DNA of 64,000 bases from the NCBI RefSeq assembly GCF_003569045.1, contig NZ_BFCB01000002.1:248001-312000 (forward strand), read 5' to 3'. Positions 9,243-17,893 of the stretch are shown here, piece after piece. The translations under genes and the position numbers were made by a program. Under the pieces are notes generated by a model. The model was not told the origin of the DNA and ran no database searches. It was given only the letters and a program-made list of their open reading frames with translations. Position 1 is the first letter of the stretch. Every line of letters begins with the position of its first letter. Origin of the DNA: Aggregatilinea lenta. Its GTDB lineage: Bacteria; Chloroflexota; Anaerolineae; Aggregatilineales; Aggregatilineaceae.

Positions 9243-9862
9243 AGACGCTCATCTATACCATCCGTCACGGCCATACCAGCTACAACGCAGAAAAACGCTA
9301 CGCGGGCAGCATTGACATTTCTCTAAGTGAAAAGGGTATCGCGGACTGCCAGGATGCAGCTCAATTACTGGCCGGGTATCCCTTTGATGTTGTGGTAACT
9401 TCTACCCTGAAACGATCGATTGAAACTGCACGCTTACTCGTGCCCGAGTGCCCTACCGTCATCCCGAATGCATTGTGTAACGAGAGGAATTTTGGAATAA
9501 TGGAGGGGCACACGTGGGAGGAGATACTCACATACGATCCGCCGATTCTGATGATCAACGTCGGGAATGATTTGCATACGGTTAATCCCAGCGGCGGTGA
9601 GCCATTTGAAGACGTGTGGCAGCGAGCCAAGACATTTCAACAGTTTCTGTTCGAAAACTATGAAGGGAAGAACATCCTGGTCATTTCGCATGGCGTCTTT
9701 CTGCAACTGTTCCACGGGCTTCTTCGCGGTCGCAACTGCATCGAGTCGCTGGCAAGTTATCCATCGAATTTGGAGTTATACCGCTTCCATTTTTGCGATA
9801 ACCACCTGATGGGCGAAAAAGTGGTGAGGCTGTGCGACAAGGATATCGACATCCGATTTTAG
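9233..9862 (+). CDS. Histidine phosphatase / phosphoglycerate-mutase-like protein
   Basis: A 209-residue histidine phosphatase superfamily member. It has the phosphate-accepting RHG motif (Arg11, His12), Arg61 in a TLKRSIETA segment, NFGIMEG (about 86-92) and the second catalytic His153 in ISHG. It could act as a mutase or as a phosphatase; the sequence does not decide. The ATG follows a GGAGGAG site and lies inside the end of the enolase-like gene (10-base overlap), so the two are translationally coupled. Pairing a phosphoglycerate-mutase-like enzyme with an enolase-like enzyme suggests work on a phosphoglycerate-like three-carbon compound. Confidence 0.9.
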   Translation: MPVETLIYTIRHGHTSYNAEKRYAGSIDISLSEKGIADCQDAAQLLAGYPFDVVVTSTLKRSIETARLLVPECPTVIPNALCNERNFGIMEGHTWEEILTYDPPILMINVGNDLHTVNPSGGEPFEDVWQRAKTFQQFLFENYEGKNILVISHGVFLQLFHGLLRGRNCIESLASYPSNLELYRFHFCDNHLMGEKVVRLCDKDIDIRF

Positions 9863-9896
9863 CAGCCGCTTACCACAGCAGCCTGGAGAGCTCACC

Positions 9897-11144
9897 ATGT
9901 TTCGCGGTTCGCTGACAGAGAGCAAAGTCTTTAAGAAATATTCAAGGACACTTTTATACCTTAGGACGCGGCAGCATTTTCCGATGGCGAGCATGCATTT
10001 TAGAGATGACCGGGATCACCTGCCTGAAGCCGAAAAAGTGCTGGTTGATTGGCCTGCTGCGATCAAAAAGCCTCGTGTCGCATTGATGCGCGATTATGAT
10101 CCCTATCCCCGCTGGACGAAGTTCTGCCGTTTCCTGGAGAATAATTCAATCCCTTACGAATTCTACGATCTGCAAACCCACGATTGGCTTGAAAAGGCCA
10201 AGGATTTTGACATTTTCATCGGTATTCTCTCAAGCGAGTTTTACCACTTGCAGGAGATGCGAAAGAAATACTTTATTCTAGAAAAGTATCTCGGGAAAAG
10301 TTGTTTCCCATCCTTCGAGCATATTCTGATCTACGAAGATAAAACCCTTGAAGCATTTATTTCCCACATCGTAGACGGCCCGTTTGCGCCGACACACATT
10401 TTCTATGATGAAAACGATGCCCTCCAGGCCATTCAGACCCTGCCATTCCCAATAGTGAGTAAGATCGTTCCGGGATCCGGCTCGGGAGGCGTTGAATGGG
10501 TCCGTGACCAGAAACAGGCTGCTCGAATTATCAAGCACGCCTTTTCGAGAAAAGGCCGGGCGACGTATGCGCCGTATTTTCGGCAGAAAAACTACGTCTA
10601 TTTCCAAGAATTTGTTCCGAACGATGGTTACGATATTCGAGTCATTTTGGTGAATAACTGGGCCTTCGGCTATTACCGGAAGGTGTTGAAAGGCGACTTT
10701 CGCGCTTCTGGGATGAACCTGGTGGAAAAACGCGCGCTGCCAGAGGAAGCTATCCGAACCGCGTGGGAACTCAATAGAAGTGTTAACAGCCCGCTACTGG
10801 TAGTCGATATGGTGCACGGGCTAGACGATCGCTACTATGTGATTGAATATTCTCCCATCTGCCAGATGGAAACGCCAGAGCAGCTCCACGTTAATGGCGT
10901 ACCAGGCACTTATATCATCGAAGAAGACAAAAGCATCCATTTTCGGGAAGGGAAATATTGGGTACATGAGCTGGCACTCCGTGAGTTTTTCTTGAGAAAC
11001 TATTTACCCAAAACTCAAAGAAATCTCTTGACATATGAGACTGGCTTGCAGCCTGCAGAACAATATCAGCAGCACGATCATGGTTACTCAGCTACTGGCG
11101 CAGCACCAACTCCTGGCCGACACACCAGGGAGTCTCAACCATAA
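9897..11144 (+). CDS. ATP-grasp ligase-like protein
   Basis: A 415-residue protein resembling RimK-type ATP-grasp enzymes, which join a carboxylate (through an acyl phosphate) to an amine. Visible parts are a glycine-rich loop after Lys189 (VPGSGSGGVEWV), an adenine-binding YFQEFV strand with Glu238, DIRV (246-249), and a late metal-binding region with Asp304 and Glu317. The usual E-x-N motif reads EYS, so the Asn is replaced. Residues about 385-415 look unstructured. GGAGAG precedes the ATG. Its place behind the enolase-like and phosphatase genes suggests it attaches a small acid or amino acid to a polymer precursor, but the substrate is unknown. Confidence 0.78.
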   Translation: MFRGSLTESKVFKKYSRTLLYLRTRQHFPMASMHFRDDRDHLPEAEKVLVDWPAAIKKPRVALMRDYDPYPRWTKFCRFLENNSIPYEFYDLQTHDWLEKAKDFDIFIGILSSEFYHLQEMRKKYFILEKYLGKSCFPSFEHILIYEDKTLEAFISHIVDGPFAPTHIFYDENDALQAIQTLPFPIVSKIVPGSGSGGVEWVRDQKQAARIIKHAFSRKGRATYAPYFRQKNYVYFQEFVPNDGYDIRVILVNNWAFGYYRKVLKGDFRASGMNLVEKRALPEEAIRTAWELNRSVNSPLLVVDMVHGLDDRYYVIEYSPICQMETPEQLHVNGVPGTYIIEEDKSIHFREGKYWVHELALREFFLRNYLPKTQRNLLTYETGLQPAEQYQQHDHGYSATGAAPTPGRHTRESQP

Positions 11145-11167
11145 AAGTTTATATCAGTGAGGCATTT

Positions 11168-12292
11168 ATGACACCCCAGTTGCGAATCCTCCTCATCATT
11201 GACACGCTGAGAGGTGGGGGGGCACAGCGCCAACTCATCAGTCTTGCGCTTGGGCTGCAAGCGCGAGGTCACTATGTTGAATTCTTTTACTACTGGCCCG
11301 ACAATTTTTTCGCTTCCGAGTTGGAGAAGGCGCAGATACCAGTCCACCTGCACATCAAGTCGAAGCGATACACGCTCGAAGTGATACAGAATCTGCGGCG
11401 AGTGATGCAGCAGGGACATTTTGATGCGGTGTTATCATTTCTGGATGGGCCGAATGCATACACCATCCTCGCGGCTCACAGCCTGAAAAACAGGCCCCGC
11501 GTGATTGTCTCGGAACGTTTTTACGATCCACCGGAAGGCGTTAACTGGCGACAGAGTCTGCCACGCGCCCTGTATCGTCTGGCAGATCATGTCACGACAA
11601 ATTCATACCACCAGCGTGAAACACTGGAACGCAAACTCCCCTGGCTTAAAGGTCGGATATCAACCATTTACAACGGGGTGGATCTTTCCGTGTTTCATCC
11701 CCGTGATCAGGCGCTACCCGCTGATCCCCTGCGTTTACTGGTTGTCGCTACTGTAACTCCCTACAAAAATGGTCTGTGTCTGATCCAGGCGCTCGATATT
11801 TTGGCAAAGTCCTACCAGTTGTTTCCCTGTGTGAACTGGGTAGGCGAGCATGTGATGGCCGCGGAATGGGGCAGCTACAGCCAGCAGATGCAACAGGCTA
11901 TCGCGGACTATCACCTGGAAAGCCAATGGACCTGGTTATATAAGCGGAATGACATTCCAGACCTCATGCGCATGCATCACGCGCTGGTGCACCCCTCCTA
12001 TGGTGAGGGCCTGCCTAACGTTGTATGTGAAGCGCTAGCCTCCGGGCTACCCGTGATCGTCAGCGATACGCTTGATCATCCCCGACTTGTCCAGCACGGG
12101 ATCACCGGATACCTGTTCGATTGGCGTGATCCACAAGATTTAGCCCGATGGATCAAGACGTTCTATGACTTGCCGGTCGAACAAGTTGCGGCTATGAGTG
12201 GCAACGCCAGAGCCTTCGCGGAAGACTATCTGGCACTGGCAGTCTTTGCGGAGCACTATGAGCGACTCTTTATGGCTCGGATGGAAAACTAG
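11168..12292 (+). CDS. Glycosyltransferase family 4 (GT-B fold)
   Basis: A 374-residue retaining glycosyltransferase. The N-terminal domain begins with a hydrophobic strand and a GGGGAQRQL acceptor-site loop. The C-terminal nucleotide-sugar domain starts around NGVDLSVFHP, continues with VVATVTPYKNG, and carries the E-x7-E motif in YGEGLPNVVCEALASG (about residues 277-292). It should transfer a sugar from an NDP-sugar to a lipid-linked oligosaccharide at the cytoplasmic face. It sits 23 bases after the ATP-grasp gene in the same operon. Sugar specificity cannot be inferred. Confidence 0.92.
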   Translation: MTPQLRILLIIDTLRGGGAQRQLISLALGLQARGHYVEFFYYWPDNFFASELEKAQIPVHLHIKSKRYTLEVIQNLRRVMQQGHFDAVLSFLDGPNAYTILAAHSLKNRPRVIVSERFYDPPEGVNWRQSLPRALYRLADHVTTNSYHQRETLERKLPWLKGRISTIYNGVDLSVFHPRDQALPADPLRLLVVATVTPYKNGLCLIQALDILAKSYQLFPCVNWVGEHVMAAEWGSYSQQMQQAIADYHLESQWTWLYKRNDIPDLMRMHHALVHPSYGEGLPNVVCEALASGLPVIVSDTLDHPRLVQHGITGYLFDWRDPQDLARWIKTFYDLPVEQVAAMSGNARAFAEDYLALAVFAEHYERLFMARMEN

Positions 12293-12301
12293 GATAAAGC
12301 C

Positions 12302-13345
12302 ATGAAAATTATTTTGTTGGGCGTATATCCACCTCCTATTGGCGGTGTCTCGATACACCTCCAGCGACTTTCAGAATACTTGTTGGAACATGGGCATTCG
12401 GTCGAAGTGCTGGACTATCCTGGTACGGATGGAGAGATAAAACCCGACTACGTCTTCCGATTGCCCCGTCACCTCTTGGGCAAAGCCTGGTATATCATGC
12501 GGTATGCGAGACAACAGCCATCCAACGCAGTGGTCCATTTTCACGCAGCCGCGATGGATCGCTTTCGTTGGATCGCACCGTTTATGTTCTTGGTTTTTCG
12601 GAAGCAACCCAAGTTTCTTACAATACATAGCGGACTTCTCACCGGCACTTTGAAATATCGCCTGGCGAGGGCACATATTCGCTTCGTTCTGAACCGCTGT
12701 CGTCATGTCATTCCCGTCACCGATGAGCTTGGTAAATACCTGCTGGAGCTGGGCCTTTCGCCAGAGCGCATGACCGTCATTCCGGCATATATTGGAAAAA
12801 TCCCAGAGGCGGACAACCTTCCTGCTGAATTGGCGCAGCTGAAAAAAACGCATAAGCTGGTGGTGACATCCGGATTTCTGATGGCTCCCTACAACTTCGA
12901 TGTCCTGATAGATGTCATACCACATCTTGACTGCATGAAATTCCATTTTATCTTTGTCTTCTATGGAGCTACAGATCCAGCCTACGAAGCCACAATCCTG
13001 CGAAGTCTAAAGCAACTTAACAACGTTACGATACTTCACAATCAACCAGCCGATGTTTTCCTGAGCGTCCTGCACGCTTCTGATGTCTACGTGCGGACAA
13101 CAGTTATGGACGGCGATGCAATTACTATTCGTGAAGCGCTCGATTTCAATACAACAGTGTTTGCTACCGATAGCGTTAAACGTCCCGAAGCCTGCCGTCT
13201 TTTCAAATACAATGATCCCTCATCTCTGTGTGAGCTGTTTACCGACTTGCCTGAAGCAAGTCCTGACGACAAACACGTCAGTGCGTCCGCCTGTAACGTG
13301 CAGCGGCTGCTTGGCATCTACGAAGCCGCTCTCTCACTTTCATAG
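12302..13345 (+). CDS. Glycosyltransferase, GT4-like
   Basis: A 347-residue GT-B type glycosyltransferase starting MKIILLGVYPPPIGGVSIHL, a typical acceptor-domain N-terminus with a GG loop. The donor domain has the late MDGDAITIREAL motif, where Asp replaces the first Glu of the common E-x7-E signature. It begins nine bases after the previous glycosyltransferase gene and has an AGGA ribosome site. It probably adds another residue to the repeat unit; donor and acceptor are unknown. Confidence 0.85.
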   Translation: MKIILLGVYPPPIGGVSIHLQRLSEYLLEHGHSVEVLDYPGTDGEIKPDYVFRLPRHLLGKAWYIMRYARQQPSNAVVHFHAAAMDRFRWIAPFMFLVFRKQPKFLTIHSGLLTGTLKYRLARAHIRFVLNRCRHVIPVTDELGKYLLELGLSPERMTVIPAYIGKIPEADNLPAELAQLKKTHKLVVTSGFLMAPYNFDVLIDVIPHLDCMKFHFIFVFYGATDPAYEATILRSLKQLNNVTILHNQPADVFLSVLHASDVYVRTTVMDGDAITIREALDFNTTVFATDSVKRPEACRLFKYNDPSSLCELFTDLPEASPDDKHVSASACNVQRLLGIYEAALSLS

Positions 13346-13396
13346 ACATTAGATCATCCACATGCCTTACCTCAAATGCACGGGAATGAGGAGAAG

Positions 13397-14011
13397 ATGG
13401 CCAATCTCGACTATCTCCAGTTTGATACACCGTGGAAACTTCTCAATGAATTACAGCGTCTCGCGCTGCTACCCCTCGTACGCTACACATTTATGTCTGC
13501 GCAAATTGCTTGGGGAACTGGCTGGAAAATTTACGGTATACCTATCATTCAACGATGCCGGTACAGCACGATTGTGTTTGGAGCCAACCTCCAACTGCGA
13601 TCAACTGCGCGCAGTAATCCTTTGGGTCCGAATCGTCCTGTGATCATATGTACGCTCCGAAGAGGAGCCAATCTGATCATTGGGGACAGTTTTGGTATGT
13701 CGGGCGGCTCGATTGTGGCGCAAACCGGAATTCATATTGGCCAGCGAGTTGCAGTTGGGGCCAATACGATTATCTGCGACACGGATTTCCATCCTCTTTT
13801 TCCGGAGATGCGCCGGACTGTCAGCGATCAAGGGGAGGCCGCTCCAATTGAAATTGAGGATGATGTCTTTGTCGGCATGCAGTGCTTGATCTTAAAAGGT
13901 GTCACGATAGGATGCGGCAGCGTTATCGGAGCCGGAAGCGTCGTAACCAAAAGCCTCCCGCCCAGAGTTATTGCAGCCGGAAATCCGGCGCGGGTGATTC
14001 GGGAAATATAG
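13397..14011 (+). CDS. Hexapeptide-repeat (left-handed beta-helix) acyltransferase
   Basis: About 204 residues; the C-terminal two thirds carry isoleucine-patch hexapeptide repeats (for example GANTIICDTDFH, IEDDVFVGMQCLILKG, VIGAGSVVTKSLP and the ending AGNPARVI). This matches O-acetyltransferases of the LacA/WcaF/CysE class that acetylate sugars. The start at 13397 has GAGGAG close upstream; an in-frame ATG at 13376 is the alternative. Position between glycosyltransferases and a deacetylase suggests it decorates the exopolysaccharide repeat unit. Confidence 0.87.
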   Translation: MANLDYLQFDTPWKLLNELQRLALLPLVRYTFMSAQIAWGTGWKIYGIPIIQRCRYSTIVFGANLQLRSTARSNPLGPNRPVIICTLRRGANLIIGDSFGMSGGSIVAQTGIHIGQRVAVGANTIICDTDFHPLFPEMRRTVSDQGEAAPIEIEDDVFVGMQCLILKGVTIGCGSVIGAGSVVTKSLPPRVIAAGNPARVIREI

Positions 14012-14037
14012 CTAGAAAGCGCCTTAGGGATATAGCG

Positions 14038-15057
14038 ATGAAAAGATCACGACTAGCCCCCACTCTGTTATTCAAAGTTGGTGGAGCGCGGGTGCTGGAT
14101 TGGGCGTGGGGACCGAACAGGCTGACTGTCCTGGCCTATCACCGCGTAAACTACATTGACACGCCCGATTGCTTAGGCTTGCGATATACGGTGAGCGCAT
14201 CCCCCGAAGAGTTCGCCCAGCAAATGGAATATGTCGTGCAGCACTTCAACGTGATCGATATTGCGGCCCTGCAACACTATGTTGTCGACGAGGTGCCGCT
14301 GCCACCTCGTCCATTGCTCATCACATTTGATGATGGTTACCTGGATAACTACGAGCATGCCTACCCCATCTTAAAGAAACACGGTCTCCCAGCGGTGATT
14401 TTTTTGATCACGCAGTTCATCGGTTCAGAAAACTGGCCCTGGTGGGATGAAATCGCCTACTGCTTTGCGCACACCAAGTGTACTCACACCGATCTACCCC
14501 TTCTCGGCGAACTGTCTTTAGCCTCGTCACAAGAACGCGATGCGATGTTGGTGGTCCTGTTGGAGCGTTTAAAAGCCATACCCGATGCGGAAAAACAGGC
14601 CGTCCTGCGCATTATACATGAGCGCCTCGACGTCGAACGACCTACACAGCGGCTCTTTGTGGATTGGGACCAGGCGCGGGAACTGGTCGCCCACGGGATC
14701 GACTGTCAGTCGCATACGGCGTCACATCCCATTTTGACGCGCGTGCCCAAGGCGGACCTGTCGTACCAATTGGTTGACGCGCGAGTGCAGCTTGAGGCGG
14801 AGCTGGGCACCCCAATTTATGCTTTTGCCTATCCGAACGGCGGACCGCTGGACTATAATGAAACGGTACTGGAAGCTCTGCGTGAAGCAGACTATACTCT
14901 GGCTTTTACCTTAACTCGCGGACCTATCCCCGCCTGCCAAATCCGGAAGCGCCCGCTGTTAATTCCCCGCGTGAACATCAGTTTCCTGGATAATTTCCCG
15001 ACCTTTGCCATGAAGGCGACGGGGTTGGGTGGGATTGCCAATCGGTTACGTCTGTAA
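14038..15057 (+). CDS. Polysaccharide deacetylase (NodB homology domain)
   Basis: About 339 residues, carbohydrate esterase family 4. Motif 1 is TFDDG, supplying the base and a metal-binding Asp; motif 2 is SHTASH, supplying the two His metal ligands; a FAYPNGG motif follows. The N-terminus carries the LAYHRVN strand common to this group. No clear signal peptide is seen. The ATG at 14038 has AGGGA upstream; the frame is open further 5' but that region overlaps the acyltransferase gene in another frame. It probably removes N- or O-acetyl groups from the polymer or a lipid-linked intermediate, and is the last gene of the plus-strand arm. Confidence 0.92.
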   Translation: MKRSRLAPTLLFKVGGARVLDWAWGPNRLTVLAYHRVNYIDTPDCLGLRYTVSASPEEFAQQMEYVVQHFNVIDIAALQHYVVDEVPLPPRPLLITFDDGYLDNYEHAYPILKKHGLPAVIFLITQFIGSENWPWWDEIAYCFAHTKCTHTDLPLLGELSLASSQERDAMLVVLLERLKAIPDAEKQAVLRIIHERLDVERPTQRLFVDWDQARELVAHGIDCQSHTASHPILTRVPKADLSYQLVDARVQLEAELGTPIYAFAYPNGGPLDYNETVLEALREADYTLAFTLTRGPIPACQIRKRPLLIPRVNISFLDNFPTFAMKATGLGGIANRLRL

Positions 15058-15311
15058 CACCTCAAGACCCTGAACGAGGCTTGTAGGTGCTATAAAGTCA
15101 ATCTGAAGGTGATTCTTCGCTCAACCGGATCGTCGATAGTCGTGGTGTGAACCTCCAAGTCACTCGCGTCATTTGCCAGGAACGTCGCCCTGCCCTATCC
15201 CCACATCAGCGGTGGGAATTTGTTTCGCGTTCTTCGCGTATACTTTTTGTCCGTTCCCCTGCTCTCAGTCTTCGAAGCATCGAAAGCCGATCTGACCCAA
15301 GCAACGCCTCG

Positions 15312-17222
15312 CTACGCCAGAACTGCCTGCCGTTCTTCGGGCACGATTTCATCTACAAGGACAAGCTCCTGTAGCTGGCTCAACACATCCTGACCGGGAA
15401 GGGGTTCTGCGGTTACTAAGTAGTGCACTCGCTCGAAAAAGTTCGCTGGCTGCTGTCCATAGCAATGGCTGACAAGCTGCACAATATCTGGGTGCAGCGT
15501 TGGTCGTAGCCCTTCTTCGGGGGAACACAACTCCTCGTGTAGTTTCTCCCCAGGCCGGACGCCGGTGAAGGTAATCGGAATGTCGATGTACGGTCGCAAA
15601 CCGCGCATCCGGATCATCCGCTCGGCCAGATCGACGATTCGTACCTCCTCTCCCATTTTCAGCATGAACAGATCATCCCCGCTGGTCATGCAAGCAGCCT
15701 GGATAACCAGGCTCACTGCTTCGGGGATGCTCATGAAATAACGCATCATCTCCTTATCGGTAATGGTGACGGGGCCGCCTGCGTCAATCTGGCGATTGAA
15801 GATCGGAACGACGCTGCCGCGACTGCCCAGGACGTTGCCAAAGCGCACAGCCGTAAACCGCGTCGCATCCTCTCCATTCGAGAACGCACGCATCAGGAGT
15901 TCGCAGACACGCTTGCTGGCCCCCATCACGCACGACGGATTGACCGCCTTGTCAGTCGAGATCAGGACAAAGCGCTTCACGCCGTAGTCTCGTGCTAACT
16001 CCGCGCTGTTTAGCGTCCCGCCGATATTGACCCGAATAGCTTCCTGGGGATAGAACTCCAGCATGGGCACGTGCTTGTAGGCAGCCGCATGGAAGGCCAC
16101 TTGAGGCCGGTATTGTCGGAAGATCCGTTCCAGGGCTTCGCGGTCGGTGATATCAACCAGCGCCAGAACAAGACTGTTGTCCTGATCCTTAGGCGCCAAC
16201 TCGGTATATAGATCGTGTAGCCCGCTCTCGTTGTTGTCCAGCATGATCAGCCGGACAGGCTCATACCTCAGAATCTGCCGACACAGCTCGGACCCGATCG
16301 ACCCTGCAGCCCCGGTGACCAGGACGACCTTGTTCAAAATAGGTGTCGCGTCCACGCCGGGATACCAGCGCACGGACTGGCGACCCAGTAGGTCTTCAGC
16401 GCGCACGTCGCGCAACAGCGGTGCGTTATTGTTGCTATTGATCGCCGCCAGCACGTCCGGCACGATCTTGATACGGGCATCCGTACTCTCACAGAACTCC
16501 AGAATGCTCCTGAAATCAGGTCCCGAAATATTGTGGATCGCGACGGTGATTAGATCGATTTTGAGCCGCTCTGCAAGGCGCGTAATGTCGTACCGTGTAC
16601 CAAGCACCCGGCAGCCTTCAATGTACAATTTCTGCTTGGCCGGATCGTCATCGACAAAGCCGACAACCCTGCATCGTTCCCCTCGCGCGCGGTGTTTGAG
16701 CCGCCAGGCGGTCACCTGACCCGCATCTCCCGCTCCTACAATCAAGACGCGGATCTCCGATTGTGGAAACTCCCGATTCCAGATGGCGCGCCACCGCCAG
16801 TCGAAACCGCTTAGCAGACGAGAGCGGTATCGAACGGCTACAAATCCGGCGAAGGCGAGAGCATGACCGACAAAGACGACGCTGAGGGGAATGGGGCGAG
16901 GACGCAGCACGAAGTCAACTGCACCGAGAATCAGCCCGGATAGCCCAGCCGCTTTGACAAGCACGATAACGTCATGGCCGCTGGTACACGACCAGATCCG
17001 GTGATACGCACCACTGAGATAGAGCGCCGTCGTAGTGCAGAGAATCGCGCCGGTGAGAAACTCGACCGTACGCTCCACACTGAGCGGTGTTGTCAGGGCG
17101 CGAACAGTATACGTCAGCAGATAGGCCGCCGTAAGAATAATGACGTCAAGTGCCAAAAGTAGCGCTTTGGGGAAGAAAGTCCCCGGAATATGCCTGAACG
17201 CTAACCGCTGTGATGAACCCAT
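15312..17222 (-). CDS. NDP-sugar 4,6-dehydratase, membrane-anchored (WbpM/PglF/CapD type)
   Basis: A 636-residue long-form dehydratase/epimerase. The N-terminal ~120 residues hold about four transmembrane helices, then a first Rossmann-like region (VGAGDAGQ), then the catalytic SDR domain with VTGAAGSIGSE (about 301-311), HAAAYKHVP and STDKAVNP. In the SDR Y-x3-K site the Tyr is Met (VMGASKR, about 432), a known feature of the WbpM/PglF group. Expected reaction: UDP-GlcNAc to the 4-keto-6-deoxy sugar. It is the third gene of a minus-strand operon after an aminotransferase and a phosphoglycosyl transferase. Confidence 0.92.
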   Translation of the reverse strand: MGSSQRLAFRHIPGTFFPKALLLALDVIILTAAYLLTYTVRALTTPLSVERTVEFLTGAILCTTTALYLSGAYHRIWSCTSGHDVIVLVKAAGLSGLILGAVDFVLRPRPIPLSVVFVGHALAFAGFVAVRYRSRLLSGFDWRWRAIWNREFPQSEIRVLIVGAGDAGQVTAWRLKHRARGERCRVVGFVDDDPAKQKLYIEGCRVLGTRYDITRLAERLKIDLITVAIHNISGPDFRSILEFCESTDARIKIVPDVLAAINSNNNAPLLRDVRAEDLLGRQSVRWYPGVDATPILNKVVLVTGAAGSIGSELCRQILRYEPVRLIMLDNNESGLHDLYTELAPKDQDNSLVLALVDITDREALERIFRQYRPQVAFHAAAYKHVPMLEFYPQEAIRVNIGGTLNSAELARDYGVKRFVLISTDKAVNPSCVMGASKRVCELLMRAFSNGEDATRFTAVRFGNVLGSRGSVVPIFNRQIDAGGPVTITDKEMMRYFMSIPEAVSLVIQAACMTSGDDLFMLKMGEEVRIVDLAERMIRMRGLRPYIDIPITFTGVRPGEKLHEELCSPEEGLRPTLHPDIVQLVSHCYGQQPANFFERVHYLVTAEPLPGQDVLSQLQELVLVDEIVPEERQAVLA

Positions 17223-17293
17223 AGAACCCCCAGCCCGCCGTTTTGTGGAGATATGTCGTACGAGTTGTAGATGTGGACTTCAGTTCATCAAGC

Positions 17294-17893
17294 TCAAGCT
17301 GGCTTACGCTGCGCCAGGGCGACCAGCGTCGCCATCAGTATCCTCAGGTCCAACATAAGCGATCTATCCCGAACGTACGTCAGATCCATCTGCAACTTCT
17401 TGGGCAGAAGGTCATGGACGTATTGAGTTTCCCAATCATCTGCAGCCAGCAGGGCTTCTTCATGTCGGTACCGGATAGACGCAAGGCTTGTAATGCCCGG
17501 GCGTACCGTTAGAACGGCTCTCTCCTGCGGCGTATAAAGCGCAACGTATCGCGGATCTTCTGGACGTGGCCCCACTAGGCTCATGTCGCCACGCAGCACG
17601 TTGAACAACTGGGGTAACTCATCCAGTTTGGTCTGGCGCAGAAACCGGCCAACTGACGTGATGCGAGAATCGCCGGCCCCTGTAACGCCAGGTCCGGCGC
17701 GGTCGGCGTCCAGAACCATCGACCGGAATTTGTACACGGTGAAAGGCCGCCCATCGCGACCAACGCGCTGTGCCCGGTAGAGAATGGGTCCCGGCGACGT
17801 TACATAGATCAGAATCGCAAGCACGGGCATCAGCGGCAATATGAGCAGCAGTCCTAAGGCACTTCCCACTAGATCTACGCTTCGCTTTAGCAT
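17294..17893 (-). CDS. Undecaprenyl-phosphate sugar-1-phosphate transferase (PglC/WcaJ C-domain type)
   Basis: A 199-residue monotopic phosphoglycosyl transferase. It has an N-terminal hydrophobic hairpin (about 8-32), the conserved RVGRDGRPFTVYKFRSM region (43-59), the Asp91-Glu92 catalytic dyad in TKLDELPQL, and GDMSLVGPRP. It is the short form without the WcaJ N-terminal membrane domain. Expected role: start repeat-unit assembly by moving a sugar phosphate to undecaprenyl phosphate. Its start overlaps the end of the aminotransferase gene by seven bases, so the two are translationally coupled. Confidence 0.94.
   Translation of the reverse strand: MLKRSVDLVGSALGLLLILPLMPVLAILIYVTSPGPILYRAQRVGRDGRPFTVYKFRSMVLDADRAGPGVTGAGDSRITSVGRFLRQTKLDELPQLFNVLRGDMSLVGPRPEDPRYVALYTPQERAVLTVRPGITSLASIRYRHEEALLAADDWETQYVHDLLPKKLQMDLTYVRDRSLMLDLRILMATLVALAQRKPA

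Noticed and set aside
13882-14037. N-terminal extension of the polysaccharide deacetylase
   Set aside because: It overlaps the acyltransferase gene in another frame and is arginine-rich nonsense. The ATG at 14038 matches the family start.
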